DNA of 64,000 nt from Pedobacter ginsengisoli (GTDB taxonomy: Bacteria; Bacteroidota; Bacteroidia; Sphingobacteriales; Sphingobacteriaceae), in the NCBI RefSeq assembly GCF_002736205.1, contig NZ_CP024091.1:744001-808000 (forward strand), read 5' to 3'. Made by a program: the position numbers and the translations under genes. Positions 50,873 through 60,255 of this stretch are shown here, piece after piece. Under the pieces are notes generated by a model. That model had not been told where the DNA came from, searched no databases, and was given only the letters and a program-made list of their open reading frames with translations. The first letter of the stretch is position 1. The number at the start of each line of letters is the position of its first letter.

Positions 50873-52240
50873 ATGACTGAAACACCAGATCACACCTATT
50901 ATGGCGTATGGTTCCTGCCTGAGGAGCAAAAAAAAGTGCAAGGATATGTTCGTGTAACTAACTTCATAATTGAATTGCACCTCACTGATCCAGATGGTAG
51001 GCAACTAACCAATAAGCGGCACGATAGTATCGATATGGAGAATTACCCGATTATCCATGGCATAGGTAGCTATAATGAAAGGATAACATTATACCAATGC
51101 AGTGGTTTTTCAGGTTCCTTTGATGTGAAAATTATGCTTTATGGTGATCAGTTCTACAAACCATTTGATGAGCAGAAATTTCAAATTCTGGGAGTTCATG
51201 TTCCACTCTTTGACAAATGGATTAGTGCTGAAAGCTTCAAAAGGGATATAATTAATACAGGATTTTCCATCACCTATAACGCGCCCGAAGAGATTGAGTG
51301 TATCCTTAACGAAGAGGTCAAAATACATATCCAATTTGAGTGTTTCCTCCCCACAACAGAAAACAAGAACAAAATTAATCTGCATGAATTTTCGCTTGTA
51401 CATTTTGTCTGCCTGAATAAGGAGGGGTTAGCATTGGCTCAATTTTTCAAGTATATTCTGCATTTCCAGCAACTCGTTTCTTTTTTGTCTAGGGATGGAG
51501 CCAATGTTTCAGCTGTGCGTGTTTATACGGATGAAAAGGGATTCCAACAAAATAAGTTCTTGGGTACGATGGTTTATGGGGCAATTCCTTTTAACAAGTT
51601 TGAGTATTCTTCGAGTGATCATCTGCACAAGTTTCTGATCACTAAAAATGATATTGGAACTAATTTATCTTCGTTTTTTAAAAAATGGTTTGAATTAGCC
51701 AATAATGCTCAGCACATTCTTAATCTTGTTTTTCATGATTACTTTCATAGAGGCGCTTTTACAGAAAATAATTTTTTAAATCTGATCCGTGTTCTAGAAA
51801 TTTATGATGCGTTTAAGTCTCCAGGCACAGTTATGCCGGAAAAGGATTTCAAAAACAAACTTGATGAAATTATAGCCGGTGTCCCCGAGATCTATAAAAA
51901 GGAGGTGAAAGAATATCTGCAATACAAAAACGAATTTACCTTAGATCATAGATTGAAAAGGTTGGTAGCCAGGACCATGAATTTCCATATCAGTTTTGAC
52001 TATAAATATGATTCGCAGTTTATCATTAAAGTAAAGAATTCAAGGAATTATTATACACACTATAATTCAAAGCGCAAAAAAAATGTAGCTTTTGGAGATG
52101 AACTCATGCATTTAACAGAATCTTGTAGAGTATTGATCAATTATTTGCTTCTTAAAGATCTAGAGGTTCCTGAATCGGCATTAGTCAAACGATTTGAATA
52201 TTATATCGAAAGTTCTTTTTATTCAAACTATTACCTCTGA
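50873..52240 (+). CDS. ApeA-like HEPN domain protein
   Basis: This 455-residue protein has an ApeA-type N-terminal beta domain (YYGVWFLPEEQKKVQGYVRV) and a C-terminal HEPN domain with the R-x4-H motif, Arg391 to His396 (KNSRNYYTHYN). HEPN proteins of this type are RNases that act in abortive phage defence. The frame is open from an ATG at 50774, which would add 33 residues; I start at 50873, where the ApeA-like domain begins, but the longer form is possible. It follows the frameshifted nuclease in the same direction. The target is unknown, with tRNA the usual suggestion. Confidence 0.82.
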   Translation: MTETPDHTYYGVWFLPEEQKKVQGYVRVTNFIIELHLTDPDGRQLTNKRHDSIDMENYPIIHGIGSYNERITLYQCSGFSGSFDVKIMLYGDQFYKPFDEQKFQILGVHVPLFDKWISAESFKRDIINTGFSITYNAPEEIECILNEEVKIHIQFECFLPTTENKNKINLHEFSLVHFVCLNKEGLALAQFFKYILHFQQLVSFLSRDGANVSAVRVYTDEKGFQQNKFLGTMVYGAIPFNKFEYSSSDHLHKFLITKNDIGTNLSSFFKKWFELANNAQHILNLVFHDYFHRGAFTENNFLNLIRVLEIYDAFKSPGTVMPEKDFKNKLDEIIAGVPEIYKKEVKEYLQYKNEFTLDHRLKRLVARTMNFHISFDYKYDSQFIIKVKNSRNYYTHYNSKRKKNVAFGDELMHLTESCRVLINYLLLKDLEVPESALVKRFEYYIESSFYSNYYL

Positions 52241-52394
52241 AATTTAGATTTTACAGAGGAGCCACTACCAATTAGTTTGTGACTATAATGTTAACCATTT
52301 CGAAGTTTAATAAGCCGGTCTAATGACAGTTCAAGATTACCTAAAGTATACTTTACTTGGTACTTCCAATATCAATTGACATTTTGGACTCTGT

Positions 52395-52660
52395 GGATAA
52401 CGCATGATAAAATGGATGAATTTATTGCCAAATTCGGTGATCGTCATTGCTTCAAATGGCTTCGTATCTATAAAAGACATACCATTGTCGACCAATAACG
52501 CTTTGAAGCCAGCATTTGATCATTGTAGAGAATTTCTTATCTGGAAATGTATAAAACTCAGTTTTAAAATTCTGAATACTTAAAATGTAGGGATTGAATT
52601 CTTCATGCTTCCAGTCTACATCAGCTACATTATGTTGATGCAGGAGGCTTCAAACTTCAC
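52395..52660 (-). pseudogene. Decayed copy of the 257-residue coiled-coil gene
   Basis: Read on the minus strand, this stretch encodes pieces that match the C-terminal third of the gene at 45834-46607. ALLVDNGMSFIDTKPFEAM corresponds to ALLVDNGMSYFDIKPFQAM, and TITEFGNKFIHFI to SITEFGDLFIRFI. Further upstream, NPYILSIQNFKTEFY corresponds to NTYNESIQDFKKAEFY. At least two frameshifts separate the pieces, and no complete frame survives. It lies between the HEPN gene and the 452-residue gene. Confidence 0.75.
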
Positions 52661-52749
52661 CTTGATGCGTTAATTCAAAAATATTTATGGTCGGCCAATA
52701 TGCATGCTGCGGATGGATATAAAGTGATCCTTAAAAATTGTTTGTCTTT

Positions 52750-54108
52750 TCAATAAGCCATGTCCTGCTGGACACTTAATCCAACGAAAGGATTTTTTTC
52801 ATAATTCTTTATAGCATTTTCGATATTGTTCTGCTGTTCCGGGCTAAGCATTATAAGCTCACTCAAATCAATTCTCGCACATATGATATTTACAAGGTCG
52901 ATGATTTCCGAATGCAGGGTCTTGCTAAAAATATGAATGTCATAGTAGTCCCGCCTCATAGAACGGGAGGTATCTTCTTCAAAACCGAATGCTATTGGAG
53001 AAAAGTGACGATGCAAGATCTTTCTCACATCTTTGGGAAACTGAATTAATAATTTAACAGGGCTCTTTTTGCTTGATGAGACCTTGCTAACGGTCAAAGG
53101 CTTAATGAAACTTCGGTGCTGTATCGCATCGCGTAATGGATAGATGAAATCTATCAGACAAGATATTTTGTCACTGAGTAAATATTTGCAGATGCCAGGT
53201 GCTTTATGCAAGAGATTTTTATAGTATGCTTCAGTTGGCTTATTAGTTGGATTGTGTACATTTTGTAGTTTGACTTTAGTTCTATTGATATGCTCCAAAG
53301 AATAACCCAATCCATATAGGTAATTGATTATCCAGGCAAGGTTATCATAGACACCAGTCACTAGTACCACAAAGTAGCTCAGGTGATACATGACCTCAGT
53401 GGAGGCATTGTTAGTTACTGTGCGCAATGATTGGTATTTTAGCTCAATCACGGCCTTGTTCATAAGTATCATCCTGTCATTTAGACTTTGCAGCAAATTT
53501 TCTATAGTGTCAAAGTCATCCGGGTATCCGGTTTTTAGATGGTTGAAGTGTATAAACAAGTTTTTATAGGAGGGGAGCTGTTTGTTAACGGCAATCAAAT
53601 CATAGAAAAATTGGCCGATGCTGGCATTTCGGTCAGATTTGAAAATCCCGTTTTTAACATGGAATACCTGTAATACATCTAATATTTTGTCAATCGGAGT
53701 GGCATTTTTGATAAGGGTAGATACATAATAATGAAAATACCGATTGCCGATAAGCATACTATCGTTTAAAGTATATCCGTTTTCACGCAGAAAATTCTTT
53801 GCATCCTCCTCTTCGGTTTCGTAAGAGAACAACGCATGGATATAATTGCTTTTTACGATGTATTGATTGCCTTGAAGATAATAGCTTGCGAGATCCACTT
53901 CCTGTTCCTGGAGGATTTGGTTGACACGAGGGTCGTTTGTTGGCGTAAAGACGATGGAAGTAGTATCTAAAGATGATATTTTAAATAACCGTTTGAAACT
54001 TTCAGCTCCATTTTTTATTTCTTCAATAAAAGAATCGGTATGAATAAGTATGATGGGAACTGCCGGTACAGGAATCTGATCTAGGGGGTTTACATCATTC
54101 AATCGCAT
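52750..54108 (-). CDS. Large hypothetical protein with a HEPN-like R-x4-H motif
   Basis: This 452-residue protein has no named family that I can assign. The C-terminal half is helical and contains LRDAIQHR, with Arg326 and His331 in the HEPN R-x4-H spacing. Residues preceding it (CLIDFIYP) and the helical context fit a HEPN-type core, but this is a motif-level call. The N-terminal half looks alpha/beta. It lies next to the decayed coiled-coil gene and the ApeA-like gene, so it probably belongs to the same defence block. It is the last cargo gene before the IS110 element. Confidence 0.65.
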   Translation of the reverse strand: MRLNDVNPLDQIPVPAVPIILIHTDSFIEEIKNGAESFKRLFKISSLDTTSIVFTPTNDPRVNQILQEQEVDLASYYLQGNQYIVKSNYIHALFSYETEEEDAKNFLRENGYTLNDSMLIGNRYFHYYVSTLIKNATPIDKILDVLQVFHVKNGIFKSDRNASIGQFFYDLIAVNKQLPSYKNLFIHFNHLKTGYPDDFDTIENLLQSLNDRMILMNKAVIELKYQSLRTVTNNASTEVMYHLSYFVVLVTGVYDNLAWIINYLYGLGYSLEHINRTKVKLQNVHNPTNKPTEAYYKNLLHKAPGICKYLLSDKISCLIDFIYPLRDAIQHRSFIKPLTVSKVSSSKKSPVKLLIQFPKDVRKILHRHFSPIAFGFEEDTSRSMRRDYYDIHIFSKTLHSEIIDLVNIICARIDLSELIMLSPEQQNNIENAIKNYEKNPFVGLSVQQDMAY

Positions 54109-54665
54109 TTTCGGTTTTTTAGGTTCATTACAATTGATGATAGGTATTATTATTTACATGTGCAAATTAAGCTTCTACAAAATAGCAGTCTGATTAAAAT
54201 AAAGGTAGGTTTAGTTGATCACATTTACTTAAAATCCCCAAGCTATCGTTAATCTAAAAACACGTAGGAAAGTGATTACTGAACTCAAATAGGGCAGGTA
54301 TTCTGAAATTTTTATTGGTGTATTTGCAGTATTATTTACTGTAGGTATCTCTTCCATAATTACTCTTGTTATTTTGAACATGGGATTTGGGAGACTAAGG
54401 GTGTGCTTATTTGACTAACGGTTTTCCAATTGACCAAATTAATATATCAAATAAATTTTCTTTAAATTGTATCAACAAATCACTCAACCACTGATATAAA
54501 CATTTTGGAGAAAGACTTATCCATCATGATAGGCAAAACTATGGACGATTTTAAGCTCAAAGATGATTATTATATCATGGAAGAAGCGACCTATTGATCA
54601 TGTAAAGATTTAAGCCTAGAGCAGAATCAAGGACTTTCGAGTGATTTGTTGTTTCAAATTACTGT
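54109..54665. other. Non-coding flank of the IS110 element
   Basis: This 557-bp stretch precedes the IS110 transposase. It is AT-rich and holds no credible gene; the longest local frame is 31 codons (54504-54599). In IS110 elements the sequence between the left end and the transposase often encodes a bridge RNA, so part of this region is a candidate for that RNA. No terminal repeats are visible by eye. Confidence 0.4.
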
Positions 54666-55730
54666 ATGAGAGAAAAGAAGCTTAGCCTTATCAAATATTT
54701 CATAGGCATAGACGTCTCTAAGGCGACATTTAATTACTGTATACGTTATGGAGGAGGAAGTATTATAAACGGAAAGGTTTCCAATAATATTGAATCTATT
54801 AAAGAATTTGTGTCAAGCCTTAAGGAGATTTCCGGATTTAAAATGGGCAGTGCTGTTTTCGGCATGGAGGTTACCGGAGTATATGGTTTAGTACTGATGA
54901 ACACGTTAATAAAATTAAGGGGTAAAGTTGTCGTTGAACCCGCGATGCGGATAAAAAACTCCCTTGGTATCATACGGGGTAAAAATGATAAACTAGATGC
55001 AGCCAGGATTGCTCGCTATCTCATCAAAAACCTTCCTGAACTAAAATTGTGGTTGCCGCGACGGAAAATAATAGATGAGTTGAGCAGCCTGTCAACATTA
55101 CGGGAGAGGATGGTAAGGATCAGCGGAATGATGACCACGCCTTTGAATGAGGATGATGGATTTATAGATGAAAAAATCTCCCTGACAAACATTCGACTCT
55201 GTAACCAATCCATAAAAGATGTCAATGAATTGGTGAAAAACATTGAACAAAAGATTAAAGCACTCTGGACAGAGGATGATAGTTGCAATCGGTTGATGAA
55301 AGTAATGCTTTCTGTAATGGGGATAGGTGATGTAATCGCTTTACAGATGCTCATTCACACCAATGAGTTTAAATCGATAACAACAGCAAGAACTTTTGCG
55401 TCCTACTGCGGAGTAGCTCCATTTACATATGATTCGGGAACGAGCGTAAAGAAAACTGCTCGTGTATCACCTGTTGCTAACAAAAAAATTAAATCCTTGC
55501 TGCATAATGCAGTTAGAACTTGTATTGGATTTGATCCAGAAATCAGAGCCTATTATAAAAGGCGTGTGGAAGTGGATAAAAAGAATAAGATGTCCATCAT
55601 AAACGCCATCAAGTTCAAGTTAATCTGCCGGGTATTCGCCTGCGTCAGACATGATAGGTATTATGAAAAGGGATATGTTTCTAAAGCACCTGAATTAGTC
55701 AATAAAATTAGCTCTTCAAATCATCTATAG
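54666..55730 (+). CDS. IS110 family transposase
   Basis: This 354-residue DEDD transposase is of the IS110 family. The RuvC-like domain has Asp16 (GIDVSKATF), Glu68 (GMEVTGVYG), and Asp108 and Asp111 (RGKNDKLDAARIARYL). The C-terminal Transposase_20 domain includes TFASYCGVAPFTYDSGTSVK, which holds the catalytic serine. Length is normal and the frame is intact, so the element may be active. IS110 enzymes recombine DNA guided by a structured bridge RNA from the element's non-coding end, probably upstream here. It lies near the right end of the island. Confidence 0.93.
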   Translation: MREKKLSLIKYFIGIDVSKATFNYCIRYGGGSIINGKVSNNIESIKEFVSSLKEISGFKMGSAVFGMEVTGVYGLVLMNTLIKLRGKVVVEPAMRIKNSLGIIRGKNDKLDAARIARYLIKNLPELKLWLPRRKIIDELSSLSTLRERMVRISGMMTTPLNEDDGFIDEKISLTNIRLCNQSIKDVNELVKNIEQKIKALWTEDDSCNRLMKVMLSVMGIGDVIALQMLIHTNEFKSITTARTFASYCGVAPFTYDSGTSVKKTARVSPVANKKIKSLLHNAVRTCIGFDPEIRAYYKRRVEVDKKNKMSIINAIKFKLICRVFACVRHDRYYEKGYVSKAPELVNKISSSNHL

Positions 55731-55779
55731 TTTTTTTGAGTTCAGTTCGAAAGTGGAGCACTTCAGAGGATTCAGTGAT

Positions 55780-55796
55780 TATCCCATGTGGGAAAT
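55780..55796. repeat. CCCATGTGGGA repeat, copy 4
   Basis: ATCCCATGTGGGAAAT at 55781-55796 is the same motif as the copies near the left end. Confidence 0.7.
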
Positions 55797-55810
55797 CAAG
55801 TCTTTATAAA

Positions 55811-55825
55811 TTTCCCATGTGGGAT
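55811..55825. repeat. CCCATGTGGGA repeat, copy 5
   Basis: TTTCCCATGTGGGAT lies 30 bp after copy 4. A half-site (TTTTCCCATGT) follows at about 55905. Confidence 0.7.
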
Positions 55826-56201
55826 GACGATTTTTACGGTAATTGCTCCCCTAAGAATCACCTTGAAAATATGTTAACCGCCTATTTTTCATTTCATCGA
55901 TGTATTTTCCCATGTCTGTAACTACCTTCAAATCGTTAAGGAATTGGTGTGTTCGAAATATATCTGGGAGCACTTGGTTGGAGTTAGTCTTAAATTTAGA
56001 GCTAACTCTATTTTTTAGCACTCTAATTTGTTTTTTAGTACTGTAGATATGTTGGAAGCCTAACTTGGCGCGGTATTAGAATGTAATCGCTTTATGCATT
56101 TGGTGTGTCTGTCAGACTGATCTCTCATTTTTTGTTATAAACTTCCATTATGATCGACAAAATAACCTCTAGGTGTTGCAAGGGACTCCCGGCTACCCCG
56201 C

Positions 56202-56247
56202 AAAACCGGAAAAGTGTCTGTTTTTAGAACACTTTTCCGGTTTTTTT
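56202..56247. terminator. Strong orphan hairpin terminator
   Basis: AAAACCGGAAAAGTGT (56202-56217) pairs perfectly over 16 bp with ACACTTTTCCGGTTTT (56229-56244), with T-runs on both strands. No gene close by obviously uses it. Confidence 0.75.
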
Positions 56248-56620
56248 ATATCTATTTGAAAACGAATGAATTGTGTTTGTTTTTGAGTTTCTAAAAATAG
56301 AAGAGATAAAATTACTCAGCAATCTCATTTAAGCGTCTAGAAATATTTTTTAAGTTAATTTTCTGTATTTCAATATGTTGCTTTTTTTTGTCTGATACGA
56401 AAGAATGAGGACGCAACATTGAAATTCTGAAAATTGTAAGAGGGACATGGGATTCGAACACCTTCATAGATCCAAATACTAAGGTTTTTGTATGTACTAT
56501 TAACGACAGTTCGTATTTTCTATAGTCAACCTAGCAAAGTTTACTAGAAAACTTAGTGTTTCTTGTGATTTAACATTTTGTTTTTTAGGGTTTTACGTCT
56601 TTCTCTTGTTAATGCTAAAA

Positions 56621-56775
56621 CTACCATTTCTTTGATAAACATGGTATTCCTACTGCTTTGTAGATACTCATGATACTCTGCTCACAGTCTTTCTTAATAA
56701 TCAGGAAATCTTCATTTTCAATTTCTCCATTTTGTATAAGTTCTTTGGTTTTGAGTATCCTTTTGTAGCCTGTTC
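56621..56775 (-). pseudogene. Remnant of a serine recombinase C-terminal region
   Basis: A minus-strand frame gives about 50 residues (RILKTKELIQNGEIENEDF then LIIKKDCEQSI) resembling the coiled-coil segment near the C-terminus of large serine recombinases. The rest of the gene is missing. It may be left over from an earlier integration at this end. Confidence 0.45.
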
Positions 56776-56978
56776 ATATGTCTTTACCCGGATATATAAA
56801 TATACAGTTTGTATGCTACTCAATTTCTTCTAAAAGGATGAAAATTGATTGTTGTTCCCACAATGAAATATTATTTAATAACTTAATAATAGATTGACAA
56901 GCAATTCTAGAATGAATATTTTTTTGGAAAATCTTTATAAACTTCAGTAGGAAAATTGGCATTTACGATGACTCAACA

Positions 56979-59483
56979 TTATGTTACCGACTGAAGCCTC
57001 TTTTTCCACTTAACAAATTCATACCAGATTACGGATAAGAATCCGATGCCGATACTAAGGGACAGCTGGATTAAGCTAAGTGACTGAAATCCAAAGAATA
57101 CTGTTAATGGTTTGATGTAGAGAATAGCACCTGAAATAAGTATAGTGATCATAATTATGAGAAATACCAGGTTGTTTTTGTAATTTATGGTAGTAAGTAG
57201 AGAATAATAGAAAGATCTGTTAACCAGAGTGAGTAATACATTTGCCGCGATTAAACAGGTAAATACCATGGATCTTGTGAGGCCTTCGCTATAACCATGT
57301 TCAACAGCAAATTGATAGATGAAAAGGGTTCCTGCGGTGATCATTGATCCCTGCAAGATGCTTGTAGTCAACTCTTTGCTGCTGAAAAATGTGGTAGAAA
57401 AAGGACGCGGTTTCTGAAGCATGGTGTTTTGCTCTATCGGTTCATGTTCATAAATAATGGAACAGGTTGGTCCCATTACCAGTTCCAGGAATATAATGTG
57501 AATGGGGGAGAAGATATTTGGATAAACCCAGCCCAGGGCTAATGGGATGAATACTGTGAGTATAATAGGGATATGAATAGAGATGATATATTGAATTGCT
57601 TTCTTCAGGTTGGTGTAGATTCTTCTGCCCATTGCTATAGCAGTTACCATTTTGGCCAGGTCATCTTCCAGCAGGATCAATGAAGCGGCTTGCCTGGCGA
57701 TTTCTGTGCCTCTTTTTCCCATTGCAATCCCAATATGTGCGGCTTTCAGGGCAGGACCGTCATTTACTCCATCACCGGTCATGGCAACGATTTCATTGTT
57801 TGATTTTAAGGCGTTAATGATTTTGAGCTTCGCATCCGGAAACATCCTGGAAAATATGTTCATTTGCATTACAGTGCGCTGAAGTTCTTTTTCCGGCATT
57901 TTCATAAGCTCATCACCGCTGATGCTTTTTTCGTACCCTTTGAACCCGATTTGTCTGGCAATAGCGGTGGTGGTTGCCGCATTATCCCCGGTGATGATTT
58001 TAACGGCAATTCCAGCCTGGTAGAAATCCTTTAATACTTGCTCAATGTGTTGTTTGGGCGGATCATAAAAGGCCAGCATACCGATGAATTTAAACTTAAA
58101 TTTTTGCTGCTGATCCGGAAACTGAGATCCCGTATAATCCGATTGGCCTACTGCCAGGACGCGGTATCCCTGTGAGGCAAGTGAGTTAACAGCCATTGTA
58201 ATCTTTTCTTTTTCAAAAGCCTCAAGTTCCGATACCGCAATCAGGGCTTCAGGGGCGCCCTTAGCTGCGATGATCCGTATCCCGCTTTTATTTTCAAATA
58301 TGTGGGTCATCATGGGCGGTTTTCCACCTAAAGGATATTCATGAACCATTTTATAGTCCGGGCGTTCATCGGAGAATGTAGTTTCAGCATAACCATGGTG
58401 TAAGGCGACTTCCATTGGATCGAATGGAATAGGTTCACTGGCCCACATCCCCATTCGGATCAGGGCTTTTTCTGCATCATTAAGGTCCTGGTCAGGAGCT
58501 GCTATTTTATCGGATGCTAACAGATATAGTCTGGCAAGACTCATTTTGTTTTCGGTGATTGTTCCGGTTTTGTCTGTGCAGATTACCGTCGCACTGCCCA
58601 GCGTTTCTACGGTTTTCATCTGTTTGACCACGACCCCCATTTGCATCATGCGCCATGCCCCCAGTGCCATAAAAGTAGCGAAGGCCACCGGTATTTCCTC
58701 TGGCAATATACTCATGGCAAGGGTAAGTGCCTTTAACAGGCTATCCAGTACATCGAGGGAATTAAAGTAATTAATGCCCCATACGATGCAAAAAACGGCT
58801 GCTCCGGCAACCACCATTTTTTTGATAAAATTGTTGATTTGAATTTCTAGTGGTGTCTTTTCTTCTTTGATATCTTCCAGACTTTTACCAATTTTTCCCA
58901 ATTTGGTACCATTTCCAATCGCTGTGACCACTGCTATGGCCAGCCCGCTGGCTACAGTGGTGCCCTGGAAAACCTCGTGATCGGTACTGTCTTTGTCTTT
59001 ATATACCACAAAGGATTCCCCGGTAAGTATAGACTCGTTTACAGAGAAGTCATTAGAATGAACAATACTGCCATCGGCGGTAACAGAGGTACCTTCTTCA
59101 ATGATCAGATAATCACCGATTACAATTTCTTCACTTTTAATCTCGGTGGTCTGACCATCCCTGATGACCTTGCAATGTGGCTGACTGTAGGTTTTCAGTT
59201 TATCCAAAGCATTTCTGCTTCTGGAGTCCTGATAAAGTGAAATAGCCGCTACTAAAATAACTGCTGATGCCAGAAAAATGGCATCTGACGATTGACCGCT
59301 AATGAGGTAAATAACCGCGGCCGCCATCAGTAAAATAACCATTGGTTCTTTTGCCAGGTTTTTAATGGCATCTATAAGCGCATACTCCTTTTTAGAGGTT
59401 AAACGGTTATCGCCATTTTTTGATCTTGAGGCAATCACTTCTTGCTTCGATAATCCGGGGATATTAAAGTTGTTTGCAGGCAT
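56979..59483 (-). CDS. P-type cation-transporting ATPase
   Basis: This 834-residue P-type ATPase pumps a cation across the inner membrane by phosphorylating Asp304 (CTDKTGT). The TGES actuator loop is at 154-157, the membrane PEEIP motif at 261-265, and a TGDGVND hinge is further on. The PEEIP form and the overall design put it near the P2A/P2B calcium-type or related heavy-metal pumps, but the ion is not decided by sequence. It is the last gene of the minus-strand train and follows the VIT1/CCC1 transporter gene by about 80 nt, so both may handle divalent metal. Confidence 0.93.
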   Translation of the reverse strand: MPANNFNIPGLSKQEVIASRSKNGDNRLTSKKEYALIDAIKNLAKEPMVILLMAAAVIYLISGQSSDAIFLASAVILVAAISLYQDSRSRNALDKLKTYSQPHCKVIRDGQTTEIKSEEIVIGDYLIIEEGTSVTADGSIVHSNDFSVNESILTGESFVVYKDKDSTDHEVFQGTTVASGLAIAVVTAIGNGTKLGKIGKSLEDIKEEKTPLEIQINNFIKKMVVAGAAVFCIVWGINYFNSLDVLDSLLKALTLAMSILPEEIPVAFATFMALGAWRMMQMGVVVKQMKTVETLGSATVICTDKTGTITENKMSLARLYLLASDKIAAPDQDLNDAEKALIRMGMWASEPIPFDPMEVALHHGYAETTFSDERPDYKMVHEYPLGGKPPMMTHIFENKSGIRIIAAKGAPEALIAVSELEAFEKEKITMAVNSLASQGYRVLAVGQSDYTGSQFPDQQQKFKFKFIGMLAFYDPPKQHIEQVLKDFYQAGIAVKIITGDNAATTTAIARQIGFKGYEKSISGDELMKMPEKELQRTVMQMNIFSRMFPDAKLKIINALKSNNEIVAMTGDGVNDGPALKAAHIGIAMGKRGTEIARQAASLILLEDDLAKMVTAIAMGRRIYTNLKKAIQYIISIHIPIILTVFIPLALGWVYPNIFSPIHIIFLELVMGPTCSIIYEHEPIEQNTMLQKPRPFSTTFFSSKELTTSILQGSMITAGTLFIYQFAVEHGYSEGLTRSMVFTCLIAANVLLTLVNRSFYYSLLTTINYKNNLVFLIIMITILISGAILYIKPLTVFFGFQSLSLIQLSLSIGIGFLSVIWYEFVKWKKRLQSVT

Positions 59484-59565
59484 CTGTTTAAGATTGATAC
59501 TTTAAAAATCGGTTATATTCCCGAGCATAGGAGTGATTCAGATCATTGTTTTGCTTGATTCCTGC

Positions 59566-60255
59566 TCAGGTGGTTTTTACCCCAAAAAGATAGCCAACCA
59601 ATGCGGTCATGACCATGGCTGCCGTTCCCCAAAAGCAAATTCTCAGGACGGCCTTTCCCCGGCTAGAACCACCTGCTTTTGCCGCAACCAATGCTGACAA
59701 GCCCAGGAATACTATAGAAAAGCCATATTGGTAAATGAGCATCAGTTTTATTGGTGCAAATATCGAAACCAGCAACGGGAGCAAGCCACCAATGATGAAG
59801 GAAGCTGCTGAGGCTAATGCTGCCTGCATCGGTTTCGCCTGGGTGATCTCGTTAATACCCAGTTCATCCTTAGCATGCGCCCCCAGGGCATCATGGGCAG
59901 TGAGTTGGACTGCCACTTGCTTGGCCAGGTTTTCATCCAGGCCTCTTTGGCGATAAATATTGGCCAGCTCCTGTAGTTCCGCATCCGGTGTATTCTCCAG
60001 CTCTCCTTTTTCTCTCGTCAGGTCAGCGACCTCGATGTCCGATTGTGAGCTTACTGAAACATATTCCCCTGCAGCCATGGATAATGCTCCTGCTACCAGT
60101 CCTGCCAGTGCAGCAAGAACAATCGGTTCCCGTGTGGTACTTGCTGCTGCAATCCCTATTGCCAGACTTGTAGTAGAAAGGATGCCGTCGTTTGCCCCTA
60201 AAACTGCAGCCCTTAACCAGCCGCTTCTGTTGGTATAATGTTCCTCAATTTCCAT
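59566..60255 (-). CDS. VIT1/CCC1 family iron/manganese transporter
   Basis: This 229-residue membrane protein belongs to the VIT1/CCC1 family, which moves Fe2+ or Mn2+. It opens with HYTNRSGWLRAAVLGANDGI, has about five helices and a cytosolic charged loop (LTREKGELENTPDAELQELA) that binds metal in this family. I choose the ATG at 60255 over 60273 because a GGAGG sequence lies about 10 nt upstream of it and the family sequence starts there. Even so it overlaps the cytochrome b gene by 11 nt. It is likely cotranscribed with the P-type ATPase. Confidence 0.88.
   Translation of the reverse strand: MEIEEHYTNRSGWLRAAVLGANDGILSTTSLAIGIAAASTTREPIVLAALAGLVAGALSMAAGEYVSVSSQSDIEVADLTREKGELENTPDAELQELANIYRQRGLDENLAKQVAVQLTAHDALGAHAKDELGINEITQAKPMQAALASAASFIIGGLLPLLVSIFAPIKLMLIYQYGFSIVFLGLSALVAAKAGGSSRGKAVLRICFWGTAAMVMTALVGYLFGVKTT

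Larger units (their letters stand above)
55731..56978. other. Gene-poor right flank of the island
   Basis: This 1,248-bp region has no intact gene. It contains two full and one partial copy of the CCCATGTGGGA motif (55780-55916), a strong hairpin terminator (56202-56247), a tRNA T-arm-like stretch on the minus strand (around 56448-56466) and a decayed recombinase fragment (56621-56775). This debris suggests that the island boundary lies within it. Confidence 0.6.

Noticed and set aside
55736-55921. Plus-strand ORF of 61 codons after the IS110 gene
   Set aside because: It spans the CCCATGTGGGA repeats and has no protein-like features.
56437-56475. Possible tRNA on the minus strand with GTTCGAATCCC
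   Set aside because: Only a T-loop-like stretch is present; the T stem is mispaired and no acceptor or anticodon arm can be built, so at most it is a fragment.
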